Below, one piece after another: positions 16,054-25,002 of a stretch of 39,835 bases of DNA (position 1 is the stretch's first letter; each line of letters opens with the position of its first letter). Source of the stretch: Williamwhitmania sp. (lineage in GTDB: Bacteria; Bacteroidota; Bacteroidia; Bacteroidales; Williamwhitmaniaceae). Below the pieces are notes generated by a model. That model had not been told where the DNA came from. It saw only the letters and a list, made by a program, of their open reading frames with translations, and did no database searches. Location of the stretch: assembly GCA_035529935.1 (NCBI GenBank), contig DATKVT010000065.1, positions 1-39,835 on the forward strand, in the 5' to 3' direction. A program made the translations under genes and the position numbers.

Positions 16054-17067
16054 ATGAAAAAGAGTATTTGGGTTCCGGCTGCGCTGCTGCCGATTTGGTT
16101 TTTGGTCTACCACTATCTTCAGCCCGTAACCGATTGGCTTATCGATTCCGTGTTTGGAATGGAGAAGGGAACCCACCTGACTGAAACGCTTAGGTTTTTC
16201 ATTTTCGAGTTGCCAAAGGTGCTGTTGCTGCTTACGCTCATCATCTTCTTTGTGGGCATTGTTCGTTCCTACTTTTCGGCAGAGCGAACGCGTAAAATTT
16301 TGGAGGGTAAGTCGGAGTTTACGGGAAATGTGCTGGCAGCTCTACTGGGTATTGTTACGCCATTTTGCTCCTGCTCGGCCATTCCGCTCTTTTTAGGTTT
16401 TGTGGAGTCGGGGGTACCGTTGGGTGTAACCTTTTCGTTTCTAATTGCGGCCCCTATGATTAACGAGGTGGCCGTGGTGCTGCTGTTTGGCCTGTTTGGC
16501 TGGAAGGTAGCTTTGATATACGTGGTTACCGGATTGGTAATTGCCATTGCTGCCGGATGGACCATTGGCAAGCTAAAGCTGGAGCGGTGGGTGCAGGATT
16601 GGGTTTTTCAAACTCGACTTGGCGAGATGAACGGGGAGGAGGAGGTAAACGGCCTATCGTCGCGTATTCGCTTTGGTTACGATGCCGTTCGCGAAATTGT
16701 GGGTAAGGTTTGGATATACGTTGCAATTGGCATAGGTGTTGGCGCGGCAGCGCATGGCTATGTGCCGGCCGATTTTATGGCTGCGCTCATGGGTAAGTCG
16801 GCTTGGTATAGCGTGCCGCTCTCCATACTCATTGGGGTGCCGCTCTACTCCAATGCTGCCGGGATAATCCCCATTGTGTCGGTGCTGCTCGAAAAGGGTG
16901 CCTCGCTGGGAACCTCCCTCGCCTTTATGATGTCGGTAATTGCGCTCTCCCTACCGGAGATGATAATCCTACGGAAGGTGCTCAAGCTCCCCTTTATTCT
17001 CACCTTTGCTGGAATTGTGGCCTTTGGCATAATGGTGGTGGGGTATCTGTTTAACTTTATCTTCTGA
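16054..17067 (+). CDS. ArsP-type permease (DUF318/UPF0718)
   Basis: 337 residues from the ATG at 16054; an in-frame TTG at 16027 is unlikely. Around eight membrane helices in two halves. The first half has the family signature T-P-F-C-S-C-S-A-I-P-L-F, with paired cysteines, and A-A-P-M-I-N-E; the second has G-V-P-L-Y-S-N-A-A-G-I-I-P. Relatives (ArsP) export trivalent organoarsenicals such as methylarsenite and trivalent roxarsone, and the operon context with ArsE, ArsF and ArsG fits. The cytoplasmic loop between the halves carries a short E-E-E patch. It is the last gene before a 540-bp gap. Confidence 0.82.
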   Translation: MKKSIWVPAALLPIWFLVYHYLQPVTDWLIDSVFGMEKGTHLTETLRFFIFELPKVLLLLTLIIFFVGIVRSYFSAERTRKILEGKSEFTGNVLAALLGIVTPFCSCSAIPLFLGFVESGVPLGVTFSFLIAAPMINEVAVVLLFGLFGWKVALIYVVTGLVIAIAAGWTIGKLKLERWVQDWVFQTRLGEMNGEEEVNGLSSRIRFGYDAVREIVGKVWIYVAIGIGVGAAAHGYVPADFMAALMGKSAWYSVPLSILIGVPLYSNAAGIIPIVSVLLEKGASLGTSLAFMMSVIALSLPEMIILRKVLKLPFILTFAGIVAFGIMVVGYLFNFIF

Positions 17068-17122
17068 GTGATGGACAAGACAGTGACGAGCCCTATTAAT
17101 TGGGGTTACAAAAAGGTCGGAA

Positions 17123-17150
17123 GTCCGGAGACCGGAGACCGAAGACCGAA
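17123..17150. repeat. Four tandem 7-bp repeats
   Basis: GTCCGGA, GACCGGA, GACCGAA, GACCGAA lie head to tail. They sit at the start of a 541-bp gap (17068-17608) that otherwise holds GTGCAACTCTG-like repeats near 17185-17222, the Cys-rich reading frame described separately and the tetR promoter. Confidence 0.8.
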
Positions 17151-17318
17151 GTTGTGTAGCAGCTATCTACCGCTTTAACACCTCCGTGCAACTCTGCGAA
17201 AACACGGTGTAACTCTGTGCAGCATGGGAAAAGGAACTAGAAATTAGAACCGACCGAAGGGAGCTCAGCGAAGCCAAATCTTGTCACGTCCTGAAAAATG
17301 TCTACACAAAAGATGTAG

Positions 17319-17432
17319 GAATGGTCGCGTAAGGGGCTTCCCCTTAGAGTTCATCCCCACGATCATATTGCTGAGCGGGAGTCAAGTTGCGGTTGTGGCA
17401 GCTGTGGCGATGGTTGCAAAGCATGTGGTTAG
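17319..17432 (+). other. Orphan cysteine-rich reading frame, possibly a gene remnant
   Basis: An open frame with no start codon runs to a stop at 17430-17432. Its last 16 residues are S-S-C-G-C-G-S-C-G-D-G-C-K-A-C-G, five cysteines in 13 residues, preceded by H-P-H-D-H. Such a tail could bind metal. Without a start, a homologous neighbour or an upstream frame it is best seen as a possible remnant of a Cys-rich C-terminus. Confidence 0.25.
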
Positions 17433-17558
17433 AGGTAAATAACTACAATGGTGTGAGTTTGGTTCTCTAAATATTTTGCGTTTATACCATAAGCAAGGAG
17501 AAATATTAGTGCAGAAACTTGCTAATCAATCATTTTACATACATTTCTTAAAATAAAA

Positions 17559-17601
17559 TTGTTTTTTAAAAAAAGTATTACATTTGTAAGCGAATACTTA
17601 C
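17559..17601 (+). promoter_or_regulatory. Promoter and palindromic operator of TetR regulator 1
   Basis: TTG at 17559-17561, a 17-bp spacer and TACATTTG at 17579-17586 form the promoter. GTAAG-N6-CTTAC (17586-17601) starts on the last G of the -7 box, 7 bp before the ATG. The same palindrome occurs at 18213, 30403 (one arm imperfect) and 31042. Confidence 0.72.
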
Positions 17602-17608
17602 ATACAAG

Positions 17609-18196
17609 ATGAAGCAATCAACCGAAGTACGACAGACCCAAATAAAGCGCGCTGTGCTTGACATTATCCATTCCGATGGGTTACGGAATGTGTCAACTCG
17701 AATGCTATCCCAAAGGATTGGTATAAGTGAGGCTACAATATTTAGACATTTTGCATCTAAGCAGGATATCATCCTTTCCATTATTAGCGATGTGCAAAAG
17801 GATTTTATCGGCTCCTTGCGCACCATTGCCAATTCTAACATTGAACCGGAGAAACGCTTGGAGATGTTTATTTCACAAACAGTTAAGTACCTTGTAGACA
17901 ACAGAGGCATCACCATGGTGCTTTTTTCTGGAGCGTTGAATAACAGCGACGCTGAGTTAAAAAGTAACCTACAGCAGATATTCAATAGCCAAAAAAACCT
18001 AGTAAGCAAAATATTTCTCGATGGCATTGCTATAGGCAAGTGGGACGATAGCATTCCTGTCGAGAATTTAGCCATGCTTTATATGGGGTTTCCTGTTTCG
18101 CTTAACATAGGTCTAATTCTAGGCGCTGGGGAATTTTGTGCTGAGAATATCTGCAGTCAGATGATGCAAATGTTGCAGAAAATTCTAACAAAATAA
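17609..18196 (+). CDS. TetR/AcrR-family repressor 1
   Basis: 195 residues. The N-terminal helix-turn-helix (about 8-55) has T-R-M-L-S-Q-R-I-G-I-S-E-A-T-I-F-R-H-F and K-Q-D-I-I-L, typical of TetR. The all-helical remainder is the ligand and dimer domain. It is more than half identical by eye along its full length to the regulator at 30433, with an almost identical recognition helix. Palindromes before and after the gene suggest it represses itself and the CDF/RND genes that follow. The inducer is unknown; a divalent metal or a pump substrate is plausible from context. Confidence 0.88.
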   Translation: MKQSTEVRQTQIKRAVLDIIHSDGLRNVSTRMLSQRIGISEATIFRHFASKQDIILSIISDVQKDFIGSLRTIANSNIEPEKRLEMFISQTVKYLVDNRGITMVLFSGALNNSDAELKSNLQQIFNSQKNLVSKIFLDGIAIGKWDDSIPVENLAMLYMGFPVSLNIGLILGAGEFCAENICSQMMQMLQKILTK

Positions 18197-18212
18197 TTCT
18201 TTTATCGTTGAT

Positions 18213-18228
18213 GTAAGTAATCACTTAC
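18213..18228 (+). promoter_or_regulatory. TetR operator ahead of the CDF transporter
   Basis: GTAAGTAATCACTTAC, a 16-bp palindrome with the same GTAAG-N6-CTTAC spacing as the site before tetR 1, 54 bp before the CDF start codon. An imperfect -7 (TACTATTG, 18226-18233) overlaps its right edge. Confidence 0.65.
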
Positions 18229-18281
18229 TATTGTATTTCAAAATGCTTAACTATTTTCACTTTAAGTAAAATCCTACGACT

Positions 18282-19184
18282 ATGGAATCAAACGAAAAGC
18301 ACCATCACCATCACGATGTAAGCGGCAAAAACCTTGGAATAACCATTGCGCTTAACATAGTGATAGCTGCTGTTGAAGCGGCTGGCGGGTTTATTTCGGG
18401 TAGCATGGCGCTGCTTAGCGATGCAACTCACAACTTCAGCGATGTGATTTCGTTGTTGGTGAGCTATATGGCTAACCGGCTTGCCAAGCGAGATGCAAGC
18501 CAAGCACAAACTTTCGGTTACAGACGCTCCGAGATATTTGCTGCATTTTTGAACTCTGCTACCTTGATTGTACTTGCCATTTTTATACTGGTGGAAGCAG
18601 TGAAACGGTTAATAATCCCAGCACCAATTTCCGCCGATTGGGTAATTTATCTTTCGCTGCTCAGCATTCTTGTTAATGGTGCCAGCGTTCTATTTATTAA
18701 GGGAGATACAGAGGATAATCTCAATATGAAATCGGCCTACCTGCACCTCTTCAGCGACATGCTTACCTCTATTGCTGTATTGGCAGGAGGTTTGGCCATG
18801 AAATACCTTCAGTGGTTTTGGGTCGACTCAGTTTTCTCTATTACAATTGCCATATACCTACTTTATCTCAGCTGGAATATTTTTAAAACTTCACTGAAGA
18901 TGCTGATGCAGTTTACCCCACCTGGAATCAACTTGGAGCAAATTGTGTTGCAATTGGAGCAAATTTCCGGCGTGAAGAATATTCACCATGTCCACGTCTG
19001 GCAGCTCAGTGAGCACGAGATTATGTTTGAGGCGCATGTTGACTTACGAAATGATATATCAATTAGTGGATTCGAGAAGATCTTAGCTGTAATTCAGAAA
19101 ACCCTATTCGGATTTGAAATAACTCATTGCACTATTCAGCCGGAGTTTGGGGTTGAGGACAGTAAGCATATAATTCACAACTAG
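18282..19184 (+). CDS. Cation diffusion facilitator, Zn(II)-type exporter (CzcD/ZitB-like)
   Basis: 300 residues with six membrane helices and a C-terminal cytoplasmic domain. H50-N-F-S-D54 in helix 2 and H-L-F-S-D in helix 5 give the HD-HD quartet usual for zinc-selective CDF proteins. A cytoplasmic run of five histidines at 7-11 precedes helix 1, and the tail has H-H-V-H-V-W and F-E-A-H-V, the regulatory metal-binding domain. It exports Zn(II) and possibly Cd(II) or Co(II) into the periplasm in exchange for protons. It follows the palindromic operator after tetR 1 and precedes an RND pump that could carry ions onward across the outer membrane. Confidence 0.92.
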   Translation: MESNEKHHHHHDVSGKNLGITIALNIVIAAVEAAGGFISGSMALLSDATHNFSDVISLLVSYMANRLAKRDASQAQTFGYRRSEIFAAFLNSATLIVLAIFILVEAVKRLIIPAPISADWVIYLSLLSILVNGASVLFIKGDTEDNLNMKSAYLHLFSDMLTSIAVLAGGLAMKYLQWFWVDSVFSITIAIYLLYLSWNIFKTSLKMLMQFTPPGINLEQIVLQLEQISGVKNIHHVHVWQLSEHEIMFEAHVDLRNDISISGFEKILAVIQKTLFGFEITHCTIQPEFGVEDSKHIIHN

Positions 19185-19214
19185 CATTAATTGTTTTACT
19201 TAAACCTAGAAAAG

Positions 19215-19343
19215 ATGAATAATTTGAAGGATTGGCTAATGGAAGTCGAAAACGCCGATACAAAAATGGCGAGTTCGCTACACACACTCTCTCAACTGAA
19301 TTTCAGCAACTATGTATTGTTTCATACAAGGGAAATCAGTTAA
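19215..19343 (+). CDS. Possible 42-residue small protein
   Basis: A 42-codon frame begins MNNLKDWLMEVENADTK and ends F-H-T-R-E-I-S, with a normal ATG and a stop just before the strong ribosome site of the next gene. It is amphipathic with no membrane segment, metal motif or recognised family. It fills the gap between the CDF and TolC genes on the same strand. It could be a real small operon gene or chance; there is no other support. Confidence 0.35.
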   Translation: MNNLKDWLMEVENADTKMASSLHTLSQLNFSNYVLFHTREIS

Positions 19344-19346
19344 ACT

Positions 19347-19353
19347 AAGGAGG
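19347..19353 (+). promoter_or_regulatory. Strong Shine-Dalgarno site for the RND operon
   Basis: AAGGAGG lies 7 nt before the ATG at 19361. Equivalent strong sites precede the next two genes (GAGGAGG at 20627-20633, AAGGAGG at 21679-21685). Most other genes in this window lack such sites. Confidence 0.75.
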
Positions 19354-19360
19354 AACAACC

Positions 19361-20644
19361 ATGTTTAAAAATGTACTCATTTTTCTATGCTTTCCCATGG
19401 TGTTGCATGCCCAAGACGTGCAGCACATAGCTCAGCTCTTCGATTCGCTCAAAACGCACCCAGCAACACAGGGTGATGAGATACGGATTGAACAGGCCCT
19501 TGCAGGGAAAACAATGGCTTACAGCAAGCTATACCCAAACATTAACCTCTTCGGGAGGTACGATTACGCATCATCTGCCACGGCCATGTTGCCGTTACCG
19601 CTAAATGAACTTTTTGCCTATAAGGCTGATCCAACCAAGGCTCAACCCTTTAGCGAAAACATCTACAGGGTTGGAGCGACGATTTCCATGCCCATTTTTG
19701 TAGCATCCATCTTTCCCATGGCTGCCAAGGCGAAAATGATGGCACGTTCCGCCAAGGACTTGAAAAACATCAATCTACTAAAAAACGAGGCGGTCATTGT
19801 TGGCGCCAACGCTAACCTGTTGTACATGCAGGCCTTGGATTCGGCATTGACGAAAAAAAGGAACTCCCTGCTAAAAACAAAGGAGTTTGTGGTCATCAAA
19901 ACCAACAACGGACGTGCCCCTGAATCGGCGCTCCTGAACATAAACAACGGGATCAGCCAGATCGATATCATGAAAAACGACCTAGCATTGCAACGCGATG
20001 AGGTGGTAGCCGTTATCCAATCGCTGACGGGCGTTGCCTTAAATAGCCCGGTAACTATGGAGCAGGTTGGCACCTATAAAGATGGGAATATTAAAGCGCT
20101 TGATCCGTTACGTGAAAAAGCGGAAGCCGACCGGTTAGGATACAGGGCCGAAAAAGAAAAACTTTTGCCATCCCTAGTGCTGCAAGGCAGCTATAGCAAC
20201 AATACGGCAAAATCGTACAATAATAATCAGCGTGTAAACAACGATTATACTGCCGTTGGGATCGTTTTACGAATCCCCCTGTTTGCCAAAGACCAGTATG
20301 CCCAAATAAAAAAGAGCAGGCTGGATTATGAAGCATCTAAGAACGACCTCGACCGAATGAGTCTGGAACTCTCGTCGCAGGCATCGCAGTTGCAAAGTAG
20401 CTTGCTGCTGCTTGATAATTCCATTCTACTGTACAAAACTAGCATCAAGGACAAGGAACAACTTTTAGGGATAGCGAAGGTCAGTTACCAGTCCGACCGA
20501 TTGTCTATGGAAGATTACCTTAAATATGAGGACGATCTCGTCCTTGAACAATCGAAGCTGTTTAAGGCCCAAGCCCAGAAATGGCAAACACTGATGAAAC
20601 TTAACGTAATTTATGGAAATAATATTGAGGAGGTAGTGAAATGA
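19361..20644 (+). CDS. TolC-family outer-membrane channel of the second RND pump
   Basis: 427 residues with a signal peptide ending near L-H-A-Q, then two repeats of long amphipathic helices and short barrel strands typical of outer-membrane efflux proteins. It forms the exit duct for the adaptor and permease that follow. The stop overlaps the next start (ATGA at 20641-20644), so translation is probably coupled. Strong ribosome site. It is clearly distinct from the copper-operon TolC protein and lacks its Gly/Ser/Met insertion. Confidence 0.86.
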   Translation: MFKNVLIFLCFPMVLHAQDVQHIAQLFDSLKTHPATQGDEIRIEQALAGKTMAYSKLYPNINLFGRYDYASSATAMLPLPLNELFAYKADPTKAQPFSENIYRVGATISMPIFVASIFPMAAKAKMMARSAKDLKNINLLKNEAVIVGANANLLYMQALDSALTKKRNSLLKTKEFVVIKTNNGRAPESALLNINNGISQIDIMKNDLALQRDEVVAVIQSLTGVALNSPVTMEQVGTYKDGNIKALDPLREKAEADRLGYRAEKEKLLPSLVLQGSYSNNTAKSYNNNQRVNNDYTAVGIVLRIPLFAKDQYAQIKKSRLDYEASKNDLDRMSLELSSQASQLQSSLLLLDNSILLYKTSIKDKEQLLGIAKVSYQSDRLSMEDYLKYEDDLVLEQSKLFKAQAQKWQTLMKLNVIYGNNIEEVVK

Positions 20645-21690
20645 AAAAGAAAACGATAATCACCGTTGTCATAGTTGTTTTAATATTGGCAGGCGGTATT
20701 TTGGCCGTAAAAAGAGCCGAAAAGAGAGATGCTTCAGCACCCGTTGCAAAAACGTATGCCATGGTGGTATCCACCATGAAACCGGAACTGAAGGAAGTAA
20801 CCCTTACCTTGCCCTACCTAGCTCTTGTTCAAAATGACGAAGATGTGGTGGTGGCATCCAAAATAGCAGCCCGTATCGAGTCTTTAAAGCCAAGCGGCAC
20901 CGATGTATCCAAAGGTACTGTCATTGTAAGGCTCGATAATACCAGTATCGAAAGTGGGGTACAAAGTATCAAAGCCCAGATTTCTGCTGCTAGTACTGGT
21001 CTTAAAAACCTTCAGGCCACGCATAAGCGGACGCTCGAACTCCTGGCAGTGAAAGGTGCATCTATTGAGCAATCCGAAATGGAAGAGAGTAAAATTGCCG
21101 AAACGGAAGCGAAGATCGAAGCGTTGAACCAAAGCCTGAACGATATCAGAAACACCCAGTCTTACGCAACTATTACTGCACCTGTATCCGGCATAATTTC
21201 AAAAACAATGCTTAACGTTGGTGATATGGCTATGCCAGGTATGCCCATCGCCATTATCAGCTCCAACCGCGGCGCATACCTGAAACTTAGTGTACCGGCC
21301 GATCTGAAAGTTTATGGTGCAACCATCAATGGACAAAGCTATGATGCAATTGCGCTCAATAGCACTTTTAACAGCCTCGCAGAGTATAAAATCCAGGTAA
21401 AGAACCTTAACCTGATGACAGGCGAACGCGTGGAAGTAAATGTGATAGTGTACAACGGCAAAGCAGTGAAGCTACCCTTCGATGCTATTTTAAACCGAAA
21501 TGGTAAGAGTTACGTGTTTGTTAAAAACAACGATAAGGCCGTGGCCACTGAGGTTTCTATCATCCAATCCGGCGAAGATGGCGCTGTGATAAGCAATAAC
21601 GATCTTGCCGGGAAAGAAGTGGTGGTTGAAAAACAGGATATCCTGCTAAAACTTCTTTCAGGCGTTGCACTAAAAAGCAAGGAGGAATAA
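20641..21690 (+). CDS. RND periplasmic adaptor (membrane fusion protein)
   Basis: 349 residues: one N-terminal membrane anchor (about 5-23), a coiled-coil hairpin (about 105-165), flanking lipoyl-like halves with A-S-K-I-A-A-R-I and I-T-A-P-V-S-G-I-I-S, then beta-barrel and membrane-proximal domains. There is no heavy-metal-binding or DUF3347 domain, unlike the CusB protein in this window. It bridges the permease and the TolC channel. It overlaps the upstream gene by 4 bp and is 3 bp from the permease gene. Confidence 0.88.
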   Translation: MKKKTIITVVIVVLILAGGILAVKRAEKRDASAPVAKTYAMVVSTMKPELKEVTLTLPYLALVQNDEDVVVASKIAARIESLKPSGTDVSKGTVIVRLDNTSIESGVQSIKAQISAASTGLKNLQATHKRTLELLAVKGASIEQSEMEESKIAETEAKIEALNQSLNDIRNTQSYATITAPVSGIISKTMLNVGDMAMPGMPIAIISSNRGAYLKLSVPADLKVYGATINGQSYDAIALNSTFNSLAEYKIQVKNLNLMTGERVEVNVIVYNGKAVKLPFDAILNRNGKSYVFVKNNDKAVATEVSIIQSGEDGAVISNNDLAGKEVVVEKQDILLKLLSGVALKSKEE

Positions 21691-21693
21691 GCC

Positions 21694-24600
21694 ATGTTTG
21701 ATTATTTCTACAAGCGGCCATATCTGCTATATTCGCTGATATTTGCCTTCTTTATCATGGGGGTGATGGCGCTCGTCACACTGCCCAAAAATCTGTTCCC
21801 CGATTCTACCCCGCCCCAAGTCATTGTGATTACAAAGGTACCAGGAGCAACTGCACAGGTAGCTGCCAATACGGTTTCAAAACCGATTGAGCAGGAGATT
21901 GCCCGCTTAGGTTTGTTAACCGAGGTTAGCTCGGTGAACGTGGCCAACTTCTCTATCGTGAAGGCTGAGTTCAAGTATGAAAAAGGTCTCGATGCAGCAG
22001 CCGTTGACGTGGCCAACGCCCTTTCCATTGCCAAAGGAAACCTTCCGGCTGATGCCAATCCTGCCATCTATACCGCAGGAGACTTTACGCTACCGGTCGA
22101 TGTGATTTCAGTTTCACCCAAAACTGACAGCGTAAACCTGGGCGACATCCGCAAAATGGTGGATGGCTTTATAAAACCATACCTGTTAAGCAATCCTGAT
22201 ATCGGGAATGTGGAAGTATTTGGGGGCTATGAAAGTTCAATCAATATTGAAGTAGACCCGTTCAAGGCTAAACGCTTCAATGTCGATTTCGATAAAATAG
22301 CCATGGCACTCAAGGTGCTTAACCGCGATATGCCCATTGGGTTCGTAAAAGGAGCCAATAACTTCTACACCATTACTTTTTATGGCGAAAAAGACGAAAT
22401 AGAAAAATTGAAGCAAATTACGATTCTTCCCAATGTAAGGTTAAGTGATGTGGCCAATGTGGAATGGGGTTATAAAAAACGCACCAGCGGATATATTGGT
22501 AACGGAAAGCCTGCTATTGCATTAGCCATTCAGCGTACTCCTGGCGGCAGCGTTTTAAGCGTGAGCAACGCAGCTAGGGCTGAGATGAAGAACCTGCAGG
22601 CGAAATATCCGAACTTTAATTTTGAGATTTCCGATACACAGCGCAACCTGATTCAGCTTGCTAACAATAACATGCTGATTGCCCTTCGCGATGCTATTTT
22701 TTATACGTTGATCGTTATCCTGTTTTTCATTGGAAATTTCAGGGCCATTGCCGCGGCCGCCATCACCATTCCCATGGTTTTCTTTTCAACAATGGCGGTT
22801 ATCTGGCTTACCGGCGGAAGCCTTAACATAGTAATCTATACAGCAATCATCCTTGCCTTGGGGCTGCTAACCGATAACGCGGTGGTGGTGCTCGAAAATA
22901 TTGAACGGCACCTGAATGAGCTGAAGGAAGATTTACAAACAGCCATCCAAAAGGGGACTAAAGAAGTTGTTGGGCCAATATGGTCGGGAACCATTGCTAC
23001 CATTGCCATTGTAGCCCCACTGATGTTTGTTGGCGGATTTCCCGAAAAAATCTTTAAACCATTGATATTTACCTTAATCATTGCGTTGCTGGTCTCGTTT
23101 TTTCTTTCCATTACATTCATTCCCAAACTTTTGGAAATGTTTTATAAAAACGGACACAACAAGAACAAAGTTGAGAAATGGTTCGACCGTTTGTACGAAA
23201 AGTCCGTTGGCCGCTTGGTAGAACCTTACGTGGGCGTCATCCGGTTTTCGAATGGTAAACGTAAAGTTCTGCGCCGTGTGTTGCTTTCGGTGGGAGTATT
23301 GCTGCTGTTGCTGGTGAGTGTTAAAACAATTATGCCTACCATCGGCAAGGATGCCATGCCACCCATGGATACGGGCATTATTAAAGCACAAATACAATTT
23401 AGTTCCAACGAAACAACGAATAGCGCCGAAAAAAAACTGGAACCATTTATAGCCTGGCTGCACAAGCAACCGTGGGCTAACATGAGTTCCGTTGCTTTTG
23501 GGAATGAAATGGGCGTGTTGAGCCTCGGGAGCGGCAACTTACCTTCCGAAGCTACCATTACCGTGAATTGCGTGGACCGTTTCCACCGCAAGATGAACAT
23601 GTGGCAGATTGAAAAAATTATGCGCGATACGCTGTCACACCTGGAAGGCATCAAGAAAAACGACGTATACGATTTTGGCGCCACCGCTCTTTCCACCATC
23701 AAGGCAACGCTCGATGTCAGGATTAAATCGCCATACGTGGACGGTTTGGCCGAAAAGTCACAGGAAGTGAAAGATGCTTTGGCCAATGTAAAAGGATTAA
23801 CTTCTGTCTCCACGAGCTGGGACAAGGACTTCACTGAGATTGCCCTGAACATTGACGAGAACAAGGCGCTGAGCTATGGCATCACACCGTATGAAATTGC
23901 CATGCAGATTCTGGCAAAGGGCCAGGTAGTGGGGCTGAATGCCAACTTGCAGTCGCTCAACACACAGCCTGTTACCCTTTACTTCAAGGGTAAATTTGGC
24001 GAGAACGAGCAGACGCTAAGGCTTTTGCCAATTCATACCGCTATGGGCGAAGTTCCGCTCGAACAACTGGCCAAAATTTCGAAAAACCTGACGTTTGCCA
24101 AGATCGAACGCGACAAAATGATGTACAGTATCGATGTCAACGGCTACCGGTCCAATAGGCCCGTGTCGCATATCACAGCCGATGCCGAAGCAGCACTTAA
24201 AAATGTGAAAAGCAACAACGATGTGGTTATTTCGCAGGAAGGAGATATTGCCCAGATTAACGACAGCTTTCATCGCATGATCAAAGCCATCGCGCTGGGG
24301 ATTTTCATCCTAACCATGGTGCTTATTTCCATCTACCGGTCAGTGAAACTATCCCTCATTATGATTCTGGTATTGCCGCTTTCAATGATCGGTGCGGCTT
24401 GGGGAATGCTCTTGTTCCATAAGCCAAGCTGCATGCCAAGTTTGCTGGGGATACTGCTGCTGTTTGGTATCATCATTAAAAATGCGGTACTGCTCATCGA
24501 TTTCTACCAAAAGCACAGAGACAGTGGTGAATCGCCTTACGATAGCGCTATTGAAAGCGTACGGGTGCGTTTCCGTCCAGTAATGATGACTGCCTTTGGA

Positions 24601-24807
24601 ACAATTGCCGGAATGATCCCTATTGCGCTAGAACAGGCAGTTGGTCTTGAACGCTTAAGCCCGTTGGCCGATGTGGCTATTGGTGGGTTACTTGTAGGTA
24701 CACTGTTAACCCTAATATTTGTGCCAATGTTCGCCTACATCGTAGATACAAAAAAGGAGAAGATAAAACTAGCAAGTAATGAAGATGGTAGGACAGCAAT
24801 AGAGTAG
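21694..24807 (+). CDS. RND efflux permease
   Basis: 1037 residues, the usual size of a tripartite RND pump: membrane helix 1 at about 10-30, periplasmic porter loop, helices 2-6 with G-L-L-T-D-N-A-V-V-V-L-E-N carrying the helix-4 aspartate, a second loop, then helices 7-12 with G-I-I-I-K-N-A-V-L-L-I-D-F. It lacks the three CusA methionines, so it is closer to drug or general pumps than to Cu/Ag pumps. Where AcrB has two aspartates in helix 4, this protein has D-N. The substrate is unknown; location behind a zinc-type CDF and shared TetR control suggest a metal or a compound that accompanies metal stress. Confidence 0.88.
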   Translation: MFDYFYKRPYLLYSLIFAFFIMGVMALVTLPKNLFPDSTPPQVIVITKVPGATAQVAANTVSKPIEQEIARLGLLTEVSSVNVANFSIVKAEFKYEKGLDAAAVDVANALSIAKGNLPADANPAIYTAGDFTLPVDVISVSPKTDSVNLGDIRKMVDGFIKPYLLSNPDIGNVEVFGGYESSINIEVDPFKAKRFNVDFDKIAMALKVLNRDMPIGFVKGANNFYTITFYGEKDEIEKLKQITILPNVRLSDVANVEWGYKKRTSGYIGNGKPAIALAIQRTPGGSVLSVSNAARAEMKNLQAKYPNFNFEISDTQRNLIQLANNNMLIALRDAIFYTLIVILFFIGNFRAIAAAAITIPMVFFSTMAVIWLTGGSLNIVIYTAIILALGLLTDNAVVVLENIERHLNELKEDLQTAIQKGTKEVVGPIWSGTIATIAIVAPLMFVGGFPEKIFKPLIFTLIIALLVSFFLSITFIPKLLEMFYKNGHNKNKVEKWFDRLYEKSVGRLVEPYVGVIRFSNGKRKVLRRVLLSVGVLLLLLVSVKTIMPTIGKDAMPPMDTGIIKAQIQFSSNETTNSAEKKLEPFIAWLHKQPWANMSSVAFGNEMGVLSLGSGNLPSEATITVNCVDRFHRKMNMWQIEKIMRDTLSHLEGIKKNDVYDFGATALSTIKATLDVRIKSPYVDGLAEKSQEVKDALANVKGLTSVSTSWDKDFTEIALNIDENKALSYGITPYEIAMQILAKGQVVGLNANLQSLNTQPVTLYFKGKFGENEQTLRLLPIHTAMGEVPLEQLAKISKNLTFAKIERDKMMYSIDVNGYRSNRPVSHITADAEAALKNVKSNNDVVISQEGDIAQINDSFHRMIKAIALGIFILTMVLISIYRSVKLSLIMILVLPLSMIGAAWGMLLFHKPSCMPSLLGILLLFGIIIKNAVLLIDFYQKHRDSGESPYDSAIESVRVRFRPVMMTAFGTIAGMIPIALEQAVGLERLSPLADVAIGGLLVGTLLTLIFVPMFAYIVDTKKEKIKLASNEDGRTAIE

Positions 24808-24881
24808 ATTTACTGCAACTCTTCAAAAATAGAAGGCTATCTAAAATGAAATTGCGGTAATATTGAATAACCTCTACACAT

Positions 24882-24914
24882 AGAAAAGAGTAGCCTTTTG
24901 TGCTACTCTTTTCT
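24882..24914 (+). terminator. Hairpin terminator after the RND operon
   Basis: AGAAAAGAGTAGC (24882-24894) pairs perfectly with GCTACTCTTTTCT (24902-24914) around a 7-nt loop. The downstream arm is T-rich and so is the opposite strand, so it could end transcription in either direction. No long T run follows. Confidence 0.65.
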
Positions 24915-25002
24915 TATAGAAATACGATCTAATCATTACCACACTTTACGGTGATTAGAATTCCTGCAATTATTTATGATTATTGACTCTAACGTGAGAA
25001 AG

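Noticed and set aside
21694-24807. A second copper RND pump
   Set aside because: The three CusA methionines and the HME-type helix motif are absent, and its adaptor lacks metal-binding domains.
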